DNA from: Candidatus Desulfatibia vada
GTDB taxonomy: Bacteria; Desulfobacterota; Desulfobacteria; Desulfobacterales; UBA11574
Assembly: GCA_014383215.1 (NCBI GenBank)
Contig: JACNIG010000122.1
Span: forward strand, 1 to 45,040
DNA length: 45,040 nt
Direction of reading: 5' to 3'
Part shown: positions 9,121-16,917 of the stretch, piece by piece
Layout: each line of letters starts with the position of its first letter
Numbering within the stretch: position 1 is the first letter of the stretch
Program-made: the position numbers and the translations under genes
Notes under the pieces: model-generated
What the model was told of the DNA's origin: nothing
Database searches by the model: none
The model's input: only the letters and a program-made list of their open reading frames with translations

Positions 9121-9882
9121 ATGTCCAAACGTTATAATCTTGTCTTTGATGGAAGTATTATGGAAGGGGAAAACATCGAAAAGGTTAAAAAAAACATAGC
9201 CGCCTTGCTAAAAATCGATGAAACCCAAATTGGGCGGTTTTTTACCAAAGAAGCTGTTATGATCAAAAAAGATGTGGATAATGAAACCGCCTTGAAATTT
9301 AACAAAGCATTTGAAAAGGCCGGAGCAATACTGACTCTTGAAGCCGTTGCAAGCACCGCACGGCCGGAAGCGGCAGATGCAGCCGCAGAGTCCATGCCGC
9401 GCGCATCGGATACCACGGCATGTCCCAGTTGTGGGTATGAACAGGAGGAATCAGCCGAATGTATTAAATGCGGCACCAGCTTTGAACAAACTGAAAAGAC
9501 CATTATCATGGACAGCTCCCCGGCATCGCCCGATCAGAAAAAAAACACAAGGACTGCCGAAGGGGCCTTGATCCTTACAAATATCGAATCGATCCCGGGC
9601 AAAAAAATCGTAGAGCATTTCGGTTTAGTATCGGGCAGCACCATCAGAGCCAAACATATCGGCCGGGATTTTATGGCCAGTTTAAAAAACATCGTTGGCG
9701 GTGAACTGAAAGGATATACCGAACTTTTAAACGACTCACGCCGGCAGGCTGTTGACCGCATGATAGATCAGGCGCGACAACTGGGGGCAAACGCCATCGT
9801 CAATATTCGCTTTTCAACATCGTCCGTGGCCCAGGGTGCCGCCGAGCTGTACGCTTACGGGACTGCCGTGCGATTTGAGTAA
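9121..9882 (+). CDS. Zinc-ribbon protein with C-terminal YbjQ/UPF0145 domain
   Basis: The protein has three parts. Residues 1-78 form a small alpha/beta domain (YNLVFDGSIMEGENIEKVKKN) that I have seen as a conserved uncharacterised module in this phylum. Residues 101-117 form a zinc ribbon (CPSC and CIKC). The C-terminal 105 residues are a YbjQ/UPF0145 domain, annotated in the family as heavy-metal binding, with LGANAIVNIRF and YAYGTAVRF. The ATG at 9121 has GGAGGT eight bases upstream; the in-frame ATG at 9106 overlaps that site and is rejected. It leads a three-gene operon with another YbjQ gene and an M48 peptidase. Confidence 0.85.
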   Translation: MSKRYNLVFDGSIMEGENIEKVKKNIAALLKIDETQIGRFFTKEAVMIKKDVDNETALKFNKAFEKAGAILTLEAVASTARPEAADAAAESMPRASDTTACPSCGYEQEESAECIKCGTSFEQTEKTIIMDSSPASPDQKKNTRTAEGALILTNIESIPGKKIVEHFGLVSGSTIRAKHIGRDFMASLKNIVGGELKGYTELLNDSRRQAVDRMIDQARQLGANAIVNIRFSTSSVAQGAAELYAYGTAVRFE

Positions 9883-9894
9883 AAGGAGGGCGCC

Positions 9895-10344
9895 ATGAAT
9901 GATCTTACTATAATTATCACTTTAATTGCCATCGGTTATATTGCCGGGACCTGGGCTGAAAAACGGCATTACCGCTCCATAGAAAAAAGGGAAAAAGAGT
10001 TCCTGGACCTGCCGGCAATAACTATAAAAAATGTCGACATCGATGATGCTAAGGTAAAAAAAGCTGAAATTGTGTACGGGGGTGCCGTAATCTCCGTTGA
10101 CTACTTTAAACGCATACTTGCCGGTCTGAGAAATATTTTTGGCGGTGCCGTTAAATCCTACGAAAGCCTGATTGATCGGGCCCGGCGGGAGGCGCTTCTG
10201 CGTATGAAAGCAATGGCTCCCGATGCAACCATGATCATCAATGTTCGTATAGAAACATCAACCATCGGAAGAAAATCACACAAAAAAAGCGTGACGTGCC
10301 TTGAAGCGTTTGCCTATGGAACCGCTATTTATTTAGAGGAATAG
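9895..10344 (+). CDS. Membrane-anchored YbjQ/UPF0145 protein
   Basis: One N-terminal membrane segment (residues about 4-20) is followed by a UPF0145/YbjQ domain similar to the end of the preceding protein: GGAVISVDYFKRI, FGGAVKSYESLIDRAR, and a final AFAYGTAIYLEE. The domain is reported to form pentameric barrels in YbjQ relatives; the function is unknown. The gene starts 12 bases after its upstream neighbour behind AAAGGAGG, and its stop codon is followed after one base by the ATG of the peptidase gene. Tight coupling suggests the three products work together, perhaps at the membrane. Confidence 0.85.
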   Translation: MNDLTIIITLIAIGYIAGTWAEKRHYRSIEKREKEFLDLPAITIKNVDIDDAKVKKAEIVYGGAVISVDYFKRILAGLRNIFGGAVKSYESLIDRARREALLRMKAMAPDATMIINVRIETSTIGRKSHKKSVTCLEAFAYGTAIYLEE

Positions 10345-10345
10345 C

Positions 10346-11176
10346 ATGAAATATACGGCCAGATTGCCTGAAACCAACGTAAATGTGACGCCGACATCGC
10401 CGCTGAGGGAATTTTTCGTACTTTTGTCAGGGGTCATCGCTATTATTGTGGGTATCTATTTATTGTTGGGTCTGGCCCTAAACATTATCGTGCCACGCAT
10501 CCCCATGACCTTTGAACGCAAGATGGCAGGTCCATTTATCAACTCAATGGCCTCGGTGGATAGATCGTCTGAAAAAGCCCAAACAGTACAAAAGCTCTTG
10601 GATGTAATCCAGGAGCGCTACGCCAAACTTCCGTACACATTTACCGTCTATCTGCATGAGAGTCCCCGGGTCAATGCGGTTGCATTGCCTGGAGGAAATA
10701 TAGTTGTTTTTTCAGGACTTTTAGAAAAAATAGAATCTGAAAATGAATTGTCCTTTATTCTGGCACACGAAATGGGACATTATGTAAACCGGGATCATCT
10801 AAAAGGGGTCGGCCGCGCTTTGGTTTTTATAATGATTTCGGCCATGCTGTTAGGGCCCGACAGCAGTGTCGGCAACTTACTGGCCCAGTCTCTTAATATT
10901 ACTGAAATGGCGTTTTCCCGCAACCAGGAAACACTGGCTGATGAGTTTGCCCTCAATGCATTGCACGGCACCTATGGGCATGTGGGCGGTAGCGCTGACT
11001 TTTTTATAAAATTAAGTCAAGAAGTAGATACCGGCCTTTGGGGGCATTACTTCTCCACCCACCCGGAGAACCTGAAACGGATAGCACATCTGAAAAACTA
11101 CAGCCGCATACACGGATTTGCCGAAAAATTACTCCGGAACATACCGGCGATAATCAATAAAAAAAGACCAGCTTAA
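10346..11176 (+). CDS. M48-family membrane metallopeptidase
   Basis: This is an integral-membrane zinc protease of the M48 (HtpX/Oma1/BepA-like) family. One clear membrane segment lies near residues 24-50. The zinc site is HEMGH (His141, Glu142, His145) with the third ligand Glu200 in LADEFALNAL. HPENLKRI near the end is the typical late M48 motif. At 276 residues it has a single anchor and lacks the TPR tail of BepA. It may degrade misfolded membrane or periplasmic proteins, with the two upstream YbjQ proteins as partners; that link is inferred from operon structure only. Confidence 0.92.
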   Translation: MKYTARLPETNVNVTPTSPLREFFVLLSGVIAIIVGIYLLLGLALNIIVPRIPMTFERKMAGPFINSMASVDRSSEKAQTVQKLLDVIQERYAKLPYTFTVYLHESPRVNAVALPGGNIVVFSGLLEKIESENELSFILAHEMGHYVNRDHLKGVGRALVFIMISAMLLGPDSSVGNLLAQSLNITEMAFSRNQETLADEFALNALHGTYGHVGGSADFFIKLSQEVDTGLWGHYFSTHPENLKRIAHLKNYSRIHGFAEKLLRNIPAIINKKRPA

Positions 11177-11337
11177 GCTGAATGCCGGTGTAAACCATCC
11201 CTGCTAGAAACCTCGACCGAGTCGTCCTTTTTAATCTTGCCGTTATTTTCGGTTTCATTGTTGTCAAGCTGATGCTTCCTTCTCAGCAGCTTCTTCTTGT
11301 CATCGGGGGTACGGGTATCATATTCAATATTCGGCAT
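11173..11337 (-). CDS. Small basic protein of unknown function (54 residues)
   Basis: A 54-residue reading frame starts with an ATG placed directly after the TAA of the upstream minus-strand gene. Its ribosome site AGGAGG lies inside the last codons of that gene, giving a spacing of about eight bases. The product is hydrophilic and charged (MPNIEYDTRTPDDKKKLLRR at the N-terminus, a KIKKDDS stretch later) with no membrane segment. Its stop codon overlaps the end of the convergent M48 gene by four bases. I recognise no family. Translational coupling makes it credible despite its size. Confidence 0.6.
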   Translation of the reverse strand: MPNIEYDTRTPDDKKKLLRRKHQLDNNETENNGKIKKDDSVEVSSRDGLHRHSA

Positions 11338-11820
11338 TTACATTCCTCCTTTGATATAATCCCTGATCATTTCCCTGATTTTTTGAACCGGGGCCTTATC
11401 TTCTCTGCCTTGGCATAATTCTACAAAACTTTGCCATATTTCAGGCTCAATTTCCAGTAACACGATTTCTATGTTTTCTGTTTTCGAGCTTTCAGGTTCC
11501 GCACTTTTGGGCTTCGCAGCTCTCATCGTTGCTTTTTGGGGCTGCTGCGCTTCAGGTTCGGTTTCAGCATCCGGAAATTTAAAATACACGTGCAGTAGGT
11601 CGCCGTACCGGATGAGGTTGCCAATTTCTGACGGATTCATACCGGTGGTATCTCCGTCCAGCAGTTCAATCGTTCCTACTCGGGCCATATCCAGAATCGT
11701 TTTATCAAAGACCTTTCTAATCGTCTGTGTTTTTTCTCTGACTTTATCGATTCTGTAATACTCTAATCTTCCCAACTCTGCAACAGCCTGGTTGATTTTA
11801 TGCTCAACTTTCTTTCTCAC
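11338..11820 (-). CDS. Hypothetical protein, two-domain, unrecognised
   Basis: The 160-residue product has a charged helical N-terminal part (about 1-85) ending in LIRYGDLLHVYFKF, a low-complexity linker rich in Pro, Ala, Glu and Lys (about 87-115), and a C-terminal helical segment with EIVLLEIEPEIW and MIRDYIKGG. There is no signal peptide. The start is GTG with GGGAG five bases upstream. It is immediately followed by the 54-residue gene, so the two form an operon. I cannot assign a function. Confidence 0.65.
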   Translation of the reverse strand: MRKKVEHKINQAVAELGRLEYYRIDKVREKTQTIRKVFDKTILDMARVGTIELLDGDTTGMNPSEIGNLIRYGDLLHVYFKFPDAETEPEAQQPQKATMRAAKPKSAEPESSKTENIEIVLLEIEPEIWQSFVELCQGREDKAPVQKIREMIRDYIKGGM

Positions 11821-11833
11821 CTTGCTCCCTGGG

Positions 11834-12023
11834 GCTGAATTCGTGACTTTTTACGAAATCATCAATATCGTTTAACATACGATAGCTGAAAATTCAACCC
11901 AAACTGAGTGTTTTAAGTGTTAGGGCTTTAAGTATTAAGTATTTGCAAATAATCGTAAAACAATAACTTAAAACCTAACACTTACAACCTAATACGGGAT
12001 GAATTCGACTTTTTACGAATTAA
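11834..12023. repeat. Composite repeat: two AATTCGTGACTTTTTACGAA copies around an inverted-arm element
   Basis: The outer sequences, 11834-11865 (GCTGAATTCGTGACTTTTTA followed by CGAAATCATCAA) and 11999-12023 (GATGAATTCGACTTTTTACG), are related copies in the same orientation. Between them lies an inverted-arm element. The left arm, 11911-11940, contains TTTTAAGTGTTAGGGCTTTA. The right arm, 11966-11995, contains ACTTAAAACCTAACACTTAC. The reverse complement of the outer copies matches the left end of the element at 28780. This explains most of the 11821-12214 gap; the rest holds the promoter listed below. Confidence 0.65.
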
Positions 12024-12108
12024 CCAACTTAGTTTGCAATTGTTGCTGATATATCCTGCCATCATACAACATAGTGTATAATAATTAACTTAACATACAA
12101 AATGTGGT

Positions 12109-12137
12109 TGACAGGCTATTAATGGCAGGGTAAAATC
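12109..12137 (+). promoter_or_regulatory. Sigma-70-type promoter for the lone receiver gene
   Basis: A perfect TTGACA (-35, 12109-12114) is separated by 17 bases from TAAAAT (-10, 12132-12137). Transcription would start near 12144, about 70 bases before the ATG at 12215, which itself has GGAG upstream. The match and spacing are close to consensus, so it is likely a constitutive promoter. Confidence 0.6.
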
Positions 12138-12214
12138 TAAACATAATGAAAAGGGGAATGTGGTTATAAAATTTAAAATGATTTTTTTAACTTGATTATA
12201 CTGGAGAAAATATC

Positions 12215-12586
12215 ATGGGTAAAATCTTGGTCATCGATGATGAAGAACAGATTGTACTTATGCTCACAATGGCGTTATCAAAATTCGGCTTCAATGTTGA
12301 AATAGCAACAAATGGCTTGGAAGGAATCAAGAAGTTTGATGAAGAATGTTTTGATTTGGTAATAACGGATATCTGTATGCCCGTCCTGAGTGGGAATGAT
12401 GTAGTTAAGTACGTGCGCAACTCCGAAAAATATTTTACACCGGTTATCGGTATCACCGGGACCCCCTGGCTACTTGAAAATGATTACTTTGACGCCGTCT
12501 TTACCAAGCCTTTCTCAATCGAGGGTCTGGTTGAGGCTGTCAGCAGTCTGACTGCAGCAACCTTAAGTTCTGTGTCTGTCAGCTAA
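12215..12586 (+). CDS. Stand-alone response regulator receiver (CheY-like)
   Basis: The 123-residue protein is a single receiver domain with all active-site residues: Asp8 and Asp9, phosphoacceptor Asp52 in VITDICMP, Thr81 in GITGTP and Lys98 in FTKPF. There is no output domain, so it must act through protein contact or as a phosphate relay. No kinase gene is adjacent; the two hybrid kinases in the window lie about 7 and 18 kb away. The C-terminal tail is Ser-rich and short. Its own promoter at 12109 suggests separate expression. Confidence 0.9.
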   Translation: MGKILVIDDEEQIVLMLTMALSKFGFNVEIATNGLEGIKKFDEECFDLVITDICMPVLSGNDVVKYVRNSEKYFTPVIGITGTPWLLENDYFDAVFTKPFSIEGLVEAVSSLTAATLSSVSVS

Positions 12587-12608
12587 TGTTTTTTGAAAAG
12601 TCTCGTGA

Positions 12609-12959
12609 TCATACCCATTCACTAATAATACTGTCCTGTTTGTTTGCTGGCGGCTCGTTCCCGGTGTTTTCGTATTCATGGTAACTTTTTTCCTCTTTTT
12701 CAGATTTTTTAGCTTCAACAGTTACAAATTTCGTTCCGGCATCGGAATCAAATAGTTTCGGAAAATTAGATTTCAACCCTTTTTCTGAGCTAAAAACGGT
12801 TTCGTTTTCTACATAAATAGAAACGTTTTTCTGCTCCAAGGTATTGTCCAATTTTTGCCCGTTAGCATGTACGTATGGCCCCTTACCATTTCCGGGCAGC
12901 TTGAACTGACCGTACTGCTGTTGCCTAATATAATTATTAGTATTGTTAGAAGTTTTCAT
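12609..12959 (-). CDS. Orphan small protein, second gene behind the c-di-GMP riboswitch
   Basis: The 116-residue product is hydrophilic, rich in Asn, Lys and Glu, with no signal peptide or membrane segment. The middle part (VSIYVENETVFSSEKG) may form strands; the tail is charged. I recognise no family. A GGTGAG sequence lies five bases before the ATG. It follows the gene at 13005-13295 with a 45-base gap and no terminator, so both are probably under the upstream c-di-GMP-I riboswitch. A surface, adhesion or motility role is only a guess from that control. Confidence 0.55.
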   Translation of the reverse strand: MKTSNNTNNYIRQQQYGQFKLPGNGKGPYVHANGQKLDNTLEQKNVSIYVENETVFSSEKGLKSNFPKLFDSDAGTKFVTVEAKKSEKEEKSYHEYENTGNEPPANKQDSIISEWV

Positions 12960-13004
12960 AAAAACTCACCACGTTTGCATTAAAAAATCTGAAATGCAAA
13001 GTAT

Positions 13005-13295
13005 CTATACAACAAGACTGATAGAATCTTGTGGCTGCCCGGTATCTTGCCGTGAAGACGCCTCGCTTACTAAATAACCTTTGGCATTATATGATTCCAT
13101 TCCACCGCCGCTGTCTTTTGAAACATCCATGCCTGCCAATTGCTTAGCAACATTTCGACTGCTGACGTCAAGATTGGAATCGCCACTTTTACCCGAATCT
13201 TCGACAGCTCTCGGCTCTTCGGTTTCAAGATCCTGTTCTACCTTGATATCCGGGGCTTGTGGTACAGGCAGACTATTTATACCATCGGTAATCAT
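13005..13295 (-). CDS. Orphan small protein, first gene behind the c-di-GMP riboswitch
   Basis: The product of about 96 residues is acidic and low in hydrophobic residues, beginning MITDGINSLPVPQAPDIKVE, and looks largely disordered, with no membrane segment. I chose the second in-frame ATG (13295) because AGGAGG lies eight bases upstream of it but only two bases from the first ATG at 13301. I recognise no family. The leader carries a c-di-GMP-I riboswitch and an intrinsic terminator, so expression should respond to c-di-GMP. Confidence 0.6.
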   Translation of the reverse strand: MITDGINSLPVPQAPDIKVEQDLETEEPRAVEDSGKSGDSNLDVSSRNVAKQLAGMDVSKDSGGGMESYNAKGYLVSEASSRQDTGQPQDSISLVV

Positions 13296-13330
13296 GTCCA
13301 TTCCCTCCTGTTGCGTGTAAAAATTTCAAT

Positions 13331-13365
13331 AAAAAACCCGCTTCCTAAAAGGGGAAGCGGGTTTT
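13331..13365 (-). terminator. Intrinsic terminator of the c-di-GMP riboswitch
   Basis: On the minus strand, AAAACCCGCTTCC pairs with GGAAGCGGGTTTT around a short loop and is followed by a T run. It sits directly after the aptamer and about 35 bases before the coding region. This is the usual expression platform for transcriptional control. Confidence 0.85.
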
Positions 13366-13371
13366 ATTCTT

Positions 13372-13461
13372 TCAACCTGGCAACCCCGCTGTCTTATCCC
13401 ACCCTGCGGGACTTAGACCGGAAGCTTTGCGTCCCTTCCTTTCGGAAGGTTTGCCCTTCAG
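13372..13461 (-). promoter_or_regulatory. Cyclic-di-GMP-I (GEMM) riboswitch
   Basis: Read on the minus strand the segment has the GEMM-I landmarks in order: GGGCAAACC, a stem with a GAAA tetraloop (CTTCC-GAAA-GGAAG), GGGACGCAAAGC, a CCGGTCTAAG stretch, a second variable hairpin with GTCCCGCAGGGTGGGAT, and GGGGTTGCC closing the aptamer. These match the known c-di-GMP-I consensus, including the tetraloop and receptor arrangement. It lies upstream of two orphan minus-strand genes and is joined to an intrinsic terminator. Whether ligand turns expression on or off needs folding of the alternative pairings. Confidence 0.92.
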
Positions 13462-13618
13462 CAAATCAAGTGATACTTGTCTACACTTTACATATCGGCA
13501 CTACACATTGAAAACTTTAATATTTTTTTGGTTCTTCTCCAATTTAGTTGGAGAAGAGGGTTCAAGTGTTTGCTTTCAATCGATTTTATTGTCGTTTTGA
13601 GTATCCTTTCAATTTCTG

Positions 13619-14764
13619 CTATATTTGAATTCCTACCAAAGGAAAGACATTTTCTTTTATCCGGGCGACAACCGATCGGGCCGTTTCCTGTGCGCGGTCG
13701 GCAGCGGCGCCGTTGGTTTTATATGGCGCATCTGAAAGCGTAAGTTTTCCAGCCAGGCTGGACTGATGTTTTTTGACAAAATTTGCGGGCAGGTCGTCGG
13801 GAACTTCGACCCCTTTCATGACAGCCCACGCCATGGTCCAGGCCCGGGCCACATTCATGACATTGTATCCGCCGCCACCCAGAGCCACCCATTTAAGCCC
13901 CCAGGATTTGATTTCCCGCACCAGCCTGATAAAGCCATTGGTAGTCAGATTCAAGGCGGCCAGAGGGTCTGTCGACAAGGTGTCTACTCCCAGTTGGGTA
14001 ACCAGCACATCGGGTTTATAAGCCCGGACAAGCGGAGGCACTACTTCCATAAAGGCCCAAAGATACAAATCGTCATCAGTTGCGGGCGCCAGCGGAACAT
14101 TGACCGCGTATCCCCGGCCGGGCCCTTCGCCCATATCATCAGGAAAGCCGGTGCCGGGGAAAAGAGTGTGTCCGTGCTGGTGAAGAGAAATGGTCAAAAC
14201 CTGATCCGTGTTATAAAACACCGCTTCAACGCCATCGCCGTGATGGACGTCGATGTCCAGATAGATCACCCGCAAACCATCTTGGATCATCCGGGCTATC
14301 CCCACCGCCGGATCATTGATGTAACAGAATCCGGAAGCCTTATCAGGTAGTGCATGGTGCAAACCGCCCGCAATATTGAAGGCAATCTGTTTGTTCTTTT
14401 CCCTTACCTGGCGAAAGCATTCCAGAGTTGCACCGGTTACCAGTAAGGACCAGTCATATAAACCGGCAAATACGGGATTGTCACCACTGCCCACGCCGAA
14501 TTTCCAAGCCTGTGAGGGCGCCTGCCCGGTGTTGGCTTGCTGGAGTATTTCCAGATATTCAACAGAGTGAACAGCTTGAACGTCCTTTTCATCGGCCTCT
14601 TGAGCTTCTACCCAGGGCGTTGCGGAAGTATCAAAAAGTCCATAGGCATCTATCAAATCCATGGTTAACTGCAGCCTCTCAACTTTCAAAGGGTGGTTGG
14701 ATCCGTAACTGTGACGGCCAAACTTTTTGCTGAAAACAAGAACTTCTTTGCGAGTTGCACTCAT
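13619..14764 (-). CDS. Histone deacetylase-like / acetoin utilisation AcuC-family hydrolase
   Basis: This 381-residue protein is a class I HDAC-superfamily member of the AcuC type. Active-site features are the His pair in GGLHHALP, the zinc ligands in YLDIDVHHGDG, the late Asp in QLGVDTLSTDP, and GGGGYN with the catalytic Tyr. In Bacillus, AcuC deacetylates acetyl-CoA synthetase; relatives act on polyamines. The substrate here is unknown. The start at 14764 (MSATRKEV) has GGAGGAG upstream; the longer frame to 14866 would add 34 residues with no family match. It ends about 150 bases from the riboswitch region, which belongs to the other unit. Confidence 0.93.
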   Translation of the reverse strand: MSATRKEVLVFSKKFGRHSYGSNHPLKVERLQLTMDLIDAYGLFDTSATPWVEAQEADEKDVQAVHSVEYLEILQQANTGQAPSQAWKFGVGSGDNPVFAGLYDWSLLVTGATLECFRQVREKNKQIAFNIAGGLHHALPDKASGFCYINDPAVGIARMIQDGLRVIYLDIDVHHGDGVEAVFYNTDQVLTISLHQHGHTLFPGTGFPDDMGEGPGRGYAVNVPLAPATDDDLYLWAFMEVVPPLVRAYKPDVLVTQLGVDTLSTDPLAALNLTTNGFIRLVREIKSWGLKWVALGGGGYNVMNVARAWTMAWAVMKGVEVPDDLPANFVKKHQSSLAGKLTLSDAPYKTNGAAADRAQETARSVVARIKENVFPLVGIQI

Positions 14765-14880
14765 GTCATCTCCTCCTCCTAACCCGGACAGGCCCCAAAA
14801 ACTAGACAGGCAGGTCGTAGGACAACAAAGATCCCGTCTGCATTGAAAATGAAGCGGGTAACCCAAAAATATTTATTCTG

Positions 14881-14943
14881 ACCACGAAGGTCACGAAGAA
14901 GAAAAAATAAAACTCTTCGTGTTTCTTCGTGCACTTCGTGGTG
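14881..14943. repeat. Inverted-repeat element with CACGAAG-type arms
   Basis: The left arm ACCACGAAGGTCACGAAGAA (14881-14900) is mirrored by the right arm at 14914-14943, whose reverse complement begins CACCACGAAGTGCACGAAGA. Each arm is made of repeated CACGAAG words. A further related word (CCACAAAAAACACGAAT) follows to 14972. The element lies in the gap between the HDAC-like and phosphoesterase genes and encodes nothing. Confidence 0.75.
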
Positions 14944-15026
14944 AAATAAAATTTACCACAAAAAACACGAATTTCATAACTGAGAAAAACATCAAGAATA
15001 AATAGAAGGCATCAAGTCGAGCGGCC

Positions 15027-16181
15027 TTATTTGGTTTTGTCTTCATGTACAAGCTCAATCAGCGTCACCTCAGGAGCAGCCAAGAAACGGATCGGCGGTC
15101 CCCATGTACCGGAACCTCTGCTTACATACAGCCGAGAGTTTTTCTCAAGGTGCAGCAATCCGGCAATGTGCGGATAATAGATCATTGTAATCAGGCTGAA
15201 CGGAAAAATCTGCCCTTTATGAGTATGTCCTGAAAGCTGCAAATCAAAAAGACCCGGAGTCTCGTCATCCACCAAAGGCCTGTGTTTCAAAAACAGGGTG
15301 AATTGTCCAGAGGGAAGCTTTGCGAGCAGCGTTTTTTCAGATACATTCTTTGTTTGACCATAGCGCTTTGCGGTCACATCGTCGACACCGGCAATATTCA
15401 GCCAGCCGGAAACGTTCACACTCTCTTGTTGTAAAACAATAAAACCGGCTTTCTCGGCAAAATCGAGGAAGCGGTCGAGCCCGGCATAAAATTCGTGGTT
15501 TCCGGTGATTGCGAATTTCCCATAGGTTGTTGGAATTTCTTTGAGCATACTTGCCAGGCCTGCAAGGCTGTCCATCTGTCCATCGAAGAGATCGCCGGTG
15601 GATACCAAAATATCAGGTTTGGCTGCTCTGACCTTGTTAAGAATTCTTGCCATTCTTTTCTCTTGCACCATCAGCCCGAGATGTACATCAGATATCTGAA
15701 CAATCCTGGTCCGGCCGGCGTGCTTAGGAATTTTTTCGGAACGAATGATTACGTGCTCCGTACGGATAGAAATGGCCTCAAACGCACCGTAGGCGGTGAT
15801 GATGACGGCTAAAAGAATGGCGATATAAAAAGAGTATTGCTGCGAAAGAGTTATCGCGGACAAGTCGACCGCAAGTATCTGCCTGCCGCCATGGATGAGG
15901 AAACGATAGCTATCCAGAACAAAGGCAACGGAGACGAAAACAAATAAAAATCCCATCCAGATGTAACCGATATGGGCCAAAAAACGGGCGCACAGCTCAA
16001 AACCGTGTCGTTCGGCGGTACGAATCAGGATGGGGGCCGCAACCATGAAGGCCATGAACACGGCTATGATGGCACCGGCCCCTAAATGCAAGGACAACGC
16101 CCGCCGCATCTTCAGAAAGGCATAGAGGTGAAAACTGCTGTAAATACTTAAAAAAACTGTCAAAAAAATGATGAGCCTCAT
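15027..16181 (-). CDS. Membrane-anchored metallophosphoesterase
   Basis: The N-terminal about 140 residues contain four likely membrane segments. A calcineurin-type phosphoesterase domain follows, with motifs SDVHLG, GDLFDG, GNHEFY and SGHTHKGQ carrying the two-metal ligands. The arrangement resembles the YkuE/YaeI group, whose members act on lipid A precursors or other phospholipids; the substrate here is unproven. At 384 residues it has the usual length of the multi-membrane form. The end, RGSGTWGPPIR, is a typical family tail. There is no clear operon partner. Confidence 0.92.
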   Translation of the reverse strand: MRLIIFLTVFLSIYSSFHLYAFLKMRRALSLHLGAGAIIAVFMAFMVAAPILIRTAERHGFELCARFLAHIGYIWMGFLFVFVSVAFVLDSYRFLIHGGRQILAVDLSAITLSQQYSFYIAILLAVIITAYGAFEAISIRTEHVIIRSEKIPKHAGRTRIVQISDVHLGLMVQEKRMARILNKVRAAKPDILVSTGDLFDGQMDSLAGLASMLKEIPTTYGKFAITGNHEFYAGLDRFLDFAEKAGFIVLQQESVNVSGWLNIAGVDDVTAKRYGQTKNVSEKTLLAKLPSGQFTLFLKHRPLVDDETPGLFDLQLSGHTHKGQIFPFSLITMIYYPHIAGLLHLEKNSRLYVSRGSGTWGPPIRFLAAPEVTLIELVHEDKTK

Positions 16182-16434
16182 GAGTTTATGACCTTATCAC
16201 GCCAAGAATTACACCTGATTTAACGGAACTTTCCCTCACCGGTAGCGCTTTTATCAATTCTTTATTGTTATAAATCAACTTAGTCGATATCGCTTTCAAA
16301 GTCATTTAGTTTCTTAATTCCACCAGCTGTTTTGAGCACCCTAAAGCCTTTTCAATATTGAAAAGCACTTGATTAAAAGCCCGCTTCAAATTATAATTTG
16401 ATAATCATATTAAATGTAATAAAAGAGGCAAAAC

Positions 16435-16902
16435 ATGAACCCAGCAGAAATTGAACAAGCTTTGGAACACTGCGAGTTTTTCGAGCGGCTGGAAAAAAGT
16501 GATATATCTGAGATCGCCGGACTCTGCCAGGTGAACACATATGAGGGTGGTGAATATGTTTTTCAGCAGGGTGATTATGGAGAGTATATTTATGTTGTAG
16601 TTCAGGGCCGCGTAAACCTTGTAAGGCACCTTGATCTGGGTGCCCGCATGGGAGAAGTGGTTATTGAAGCCCTTGGCAAGGGCAGGGTTTTGGGTTGCTG
16701 GTCAACGCTGCTGGATCTGCCCCACATCCTCATGTCCTCGGCTGCCTGTCAAAAGCCGACAACAACCCTGGCAATAAAGGGAGCTGATTTAAGAAAAATT
16801 ATGAATAGTAACACCGCCCTTGGATTCAATATAATGGAAAGGCTTAGTTTTCTTCTCCGGGACAGAATCCAGGCCGCTTACGGTGCCATGGAAAAAATAT
16901 AG
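16435..16902 (+). CDS. Cyclic nucleotide-binding domain protein without DNA-binding domain
   Basis: The 155-residue product is a single cNMP-binding beta-roll domain. It has YVFQQGDYGEYIYVVVQGRVNLV, typical of the CRP/FNR fold, then GRVLGCWSTLLDLPHI in the place of the phosphate-binding cassette. The usual Arg of the PBC is not evident, so cyclic nucleotide binding is doubtful. It ends in the dimerisation helix with no HTH, so it is not itself a transcription factor. The ATG is preceded by AAGAGG. It converges on the glycosyltransferase gene with 15 bases between the stops. Confidence 0.85.
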   Translation: MNPAEIEQALEHCEFFERLEKSDISEIAGLCQVNTYEGGEYVFQQGDYGEYIYVVVQGRVNLVRHLDLGARMGEVVIEALGKGRVLGCWSTLLDLPHILMSSAACQKPTTTLAIKGADLRKIMNSNTALGFNIMERLSFLLRDRIQAAYGAMEKI

Positions 16903-16917
16903 CCAAACAATCGCAGA

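Noticed and set aside
13766-14350. Plus-strand frame of 194 codons opposite the HDAC-like gene
   Set aside because: The minus strand carries all HDAC active-site motifs over the same bases.
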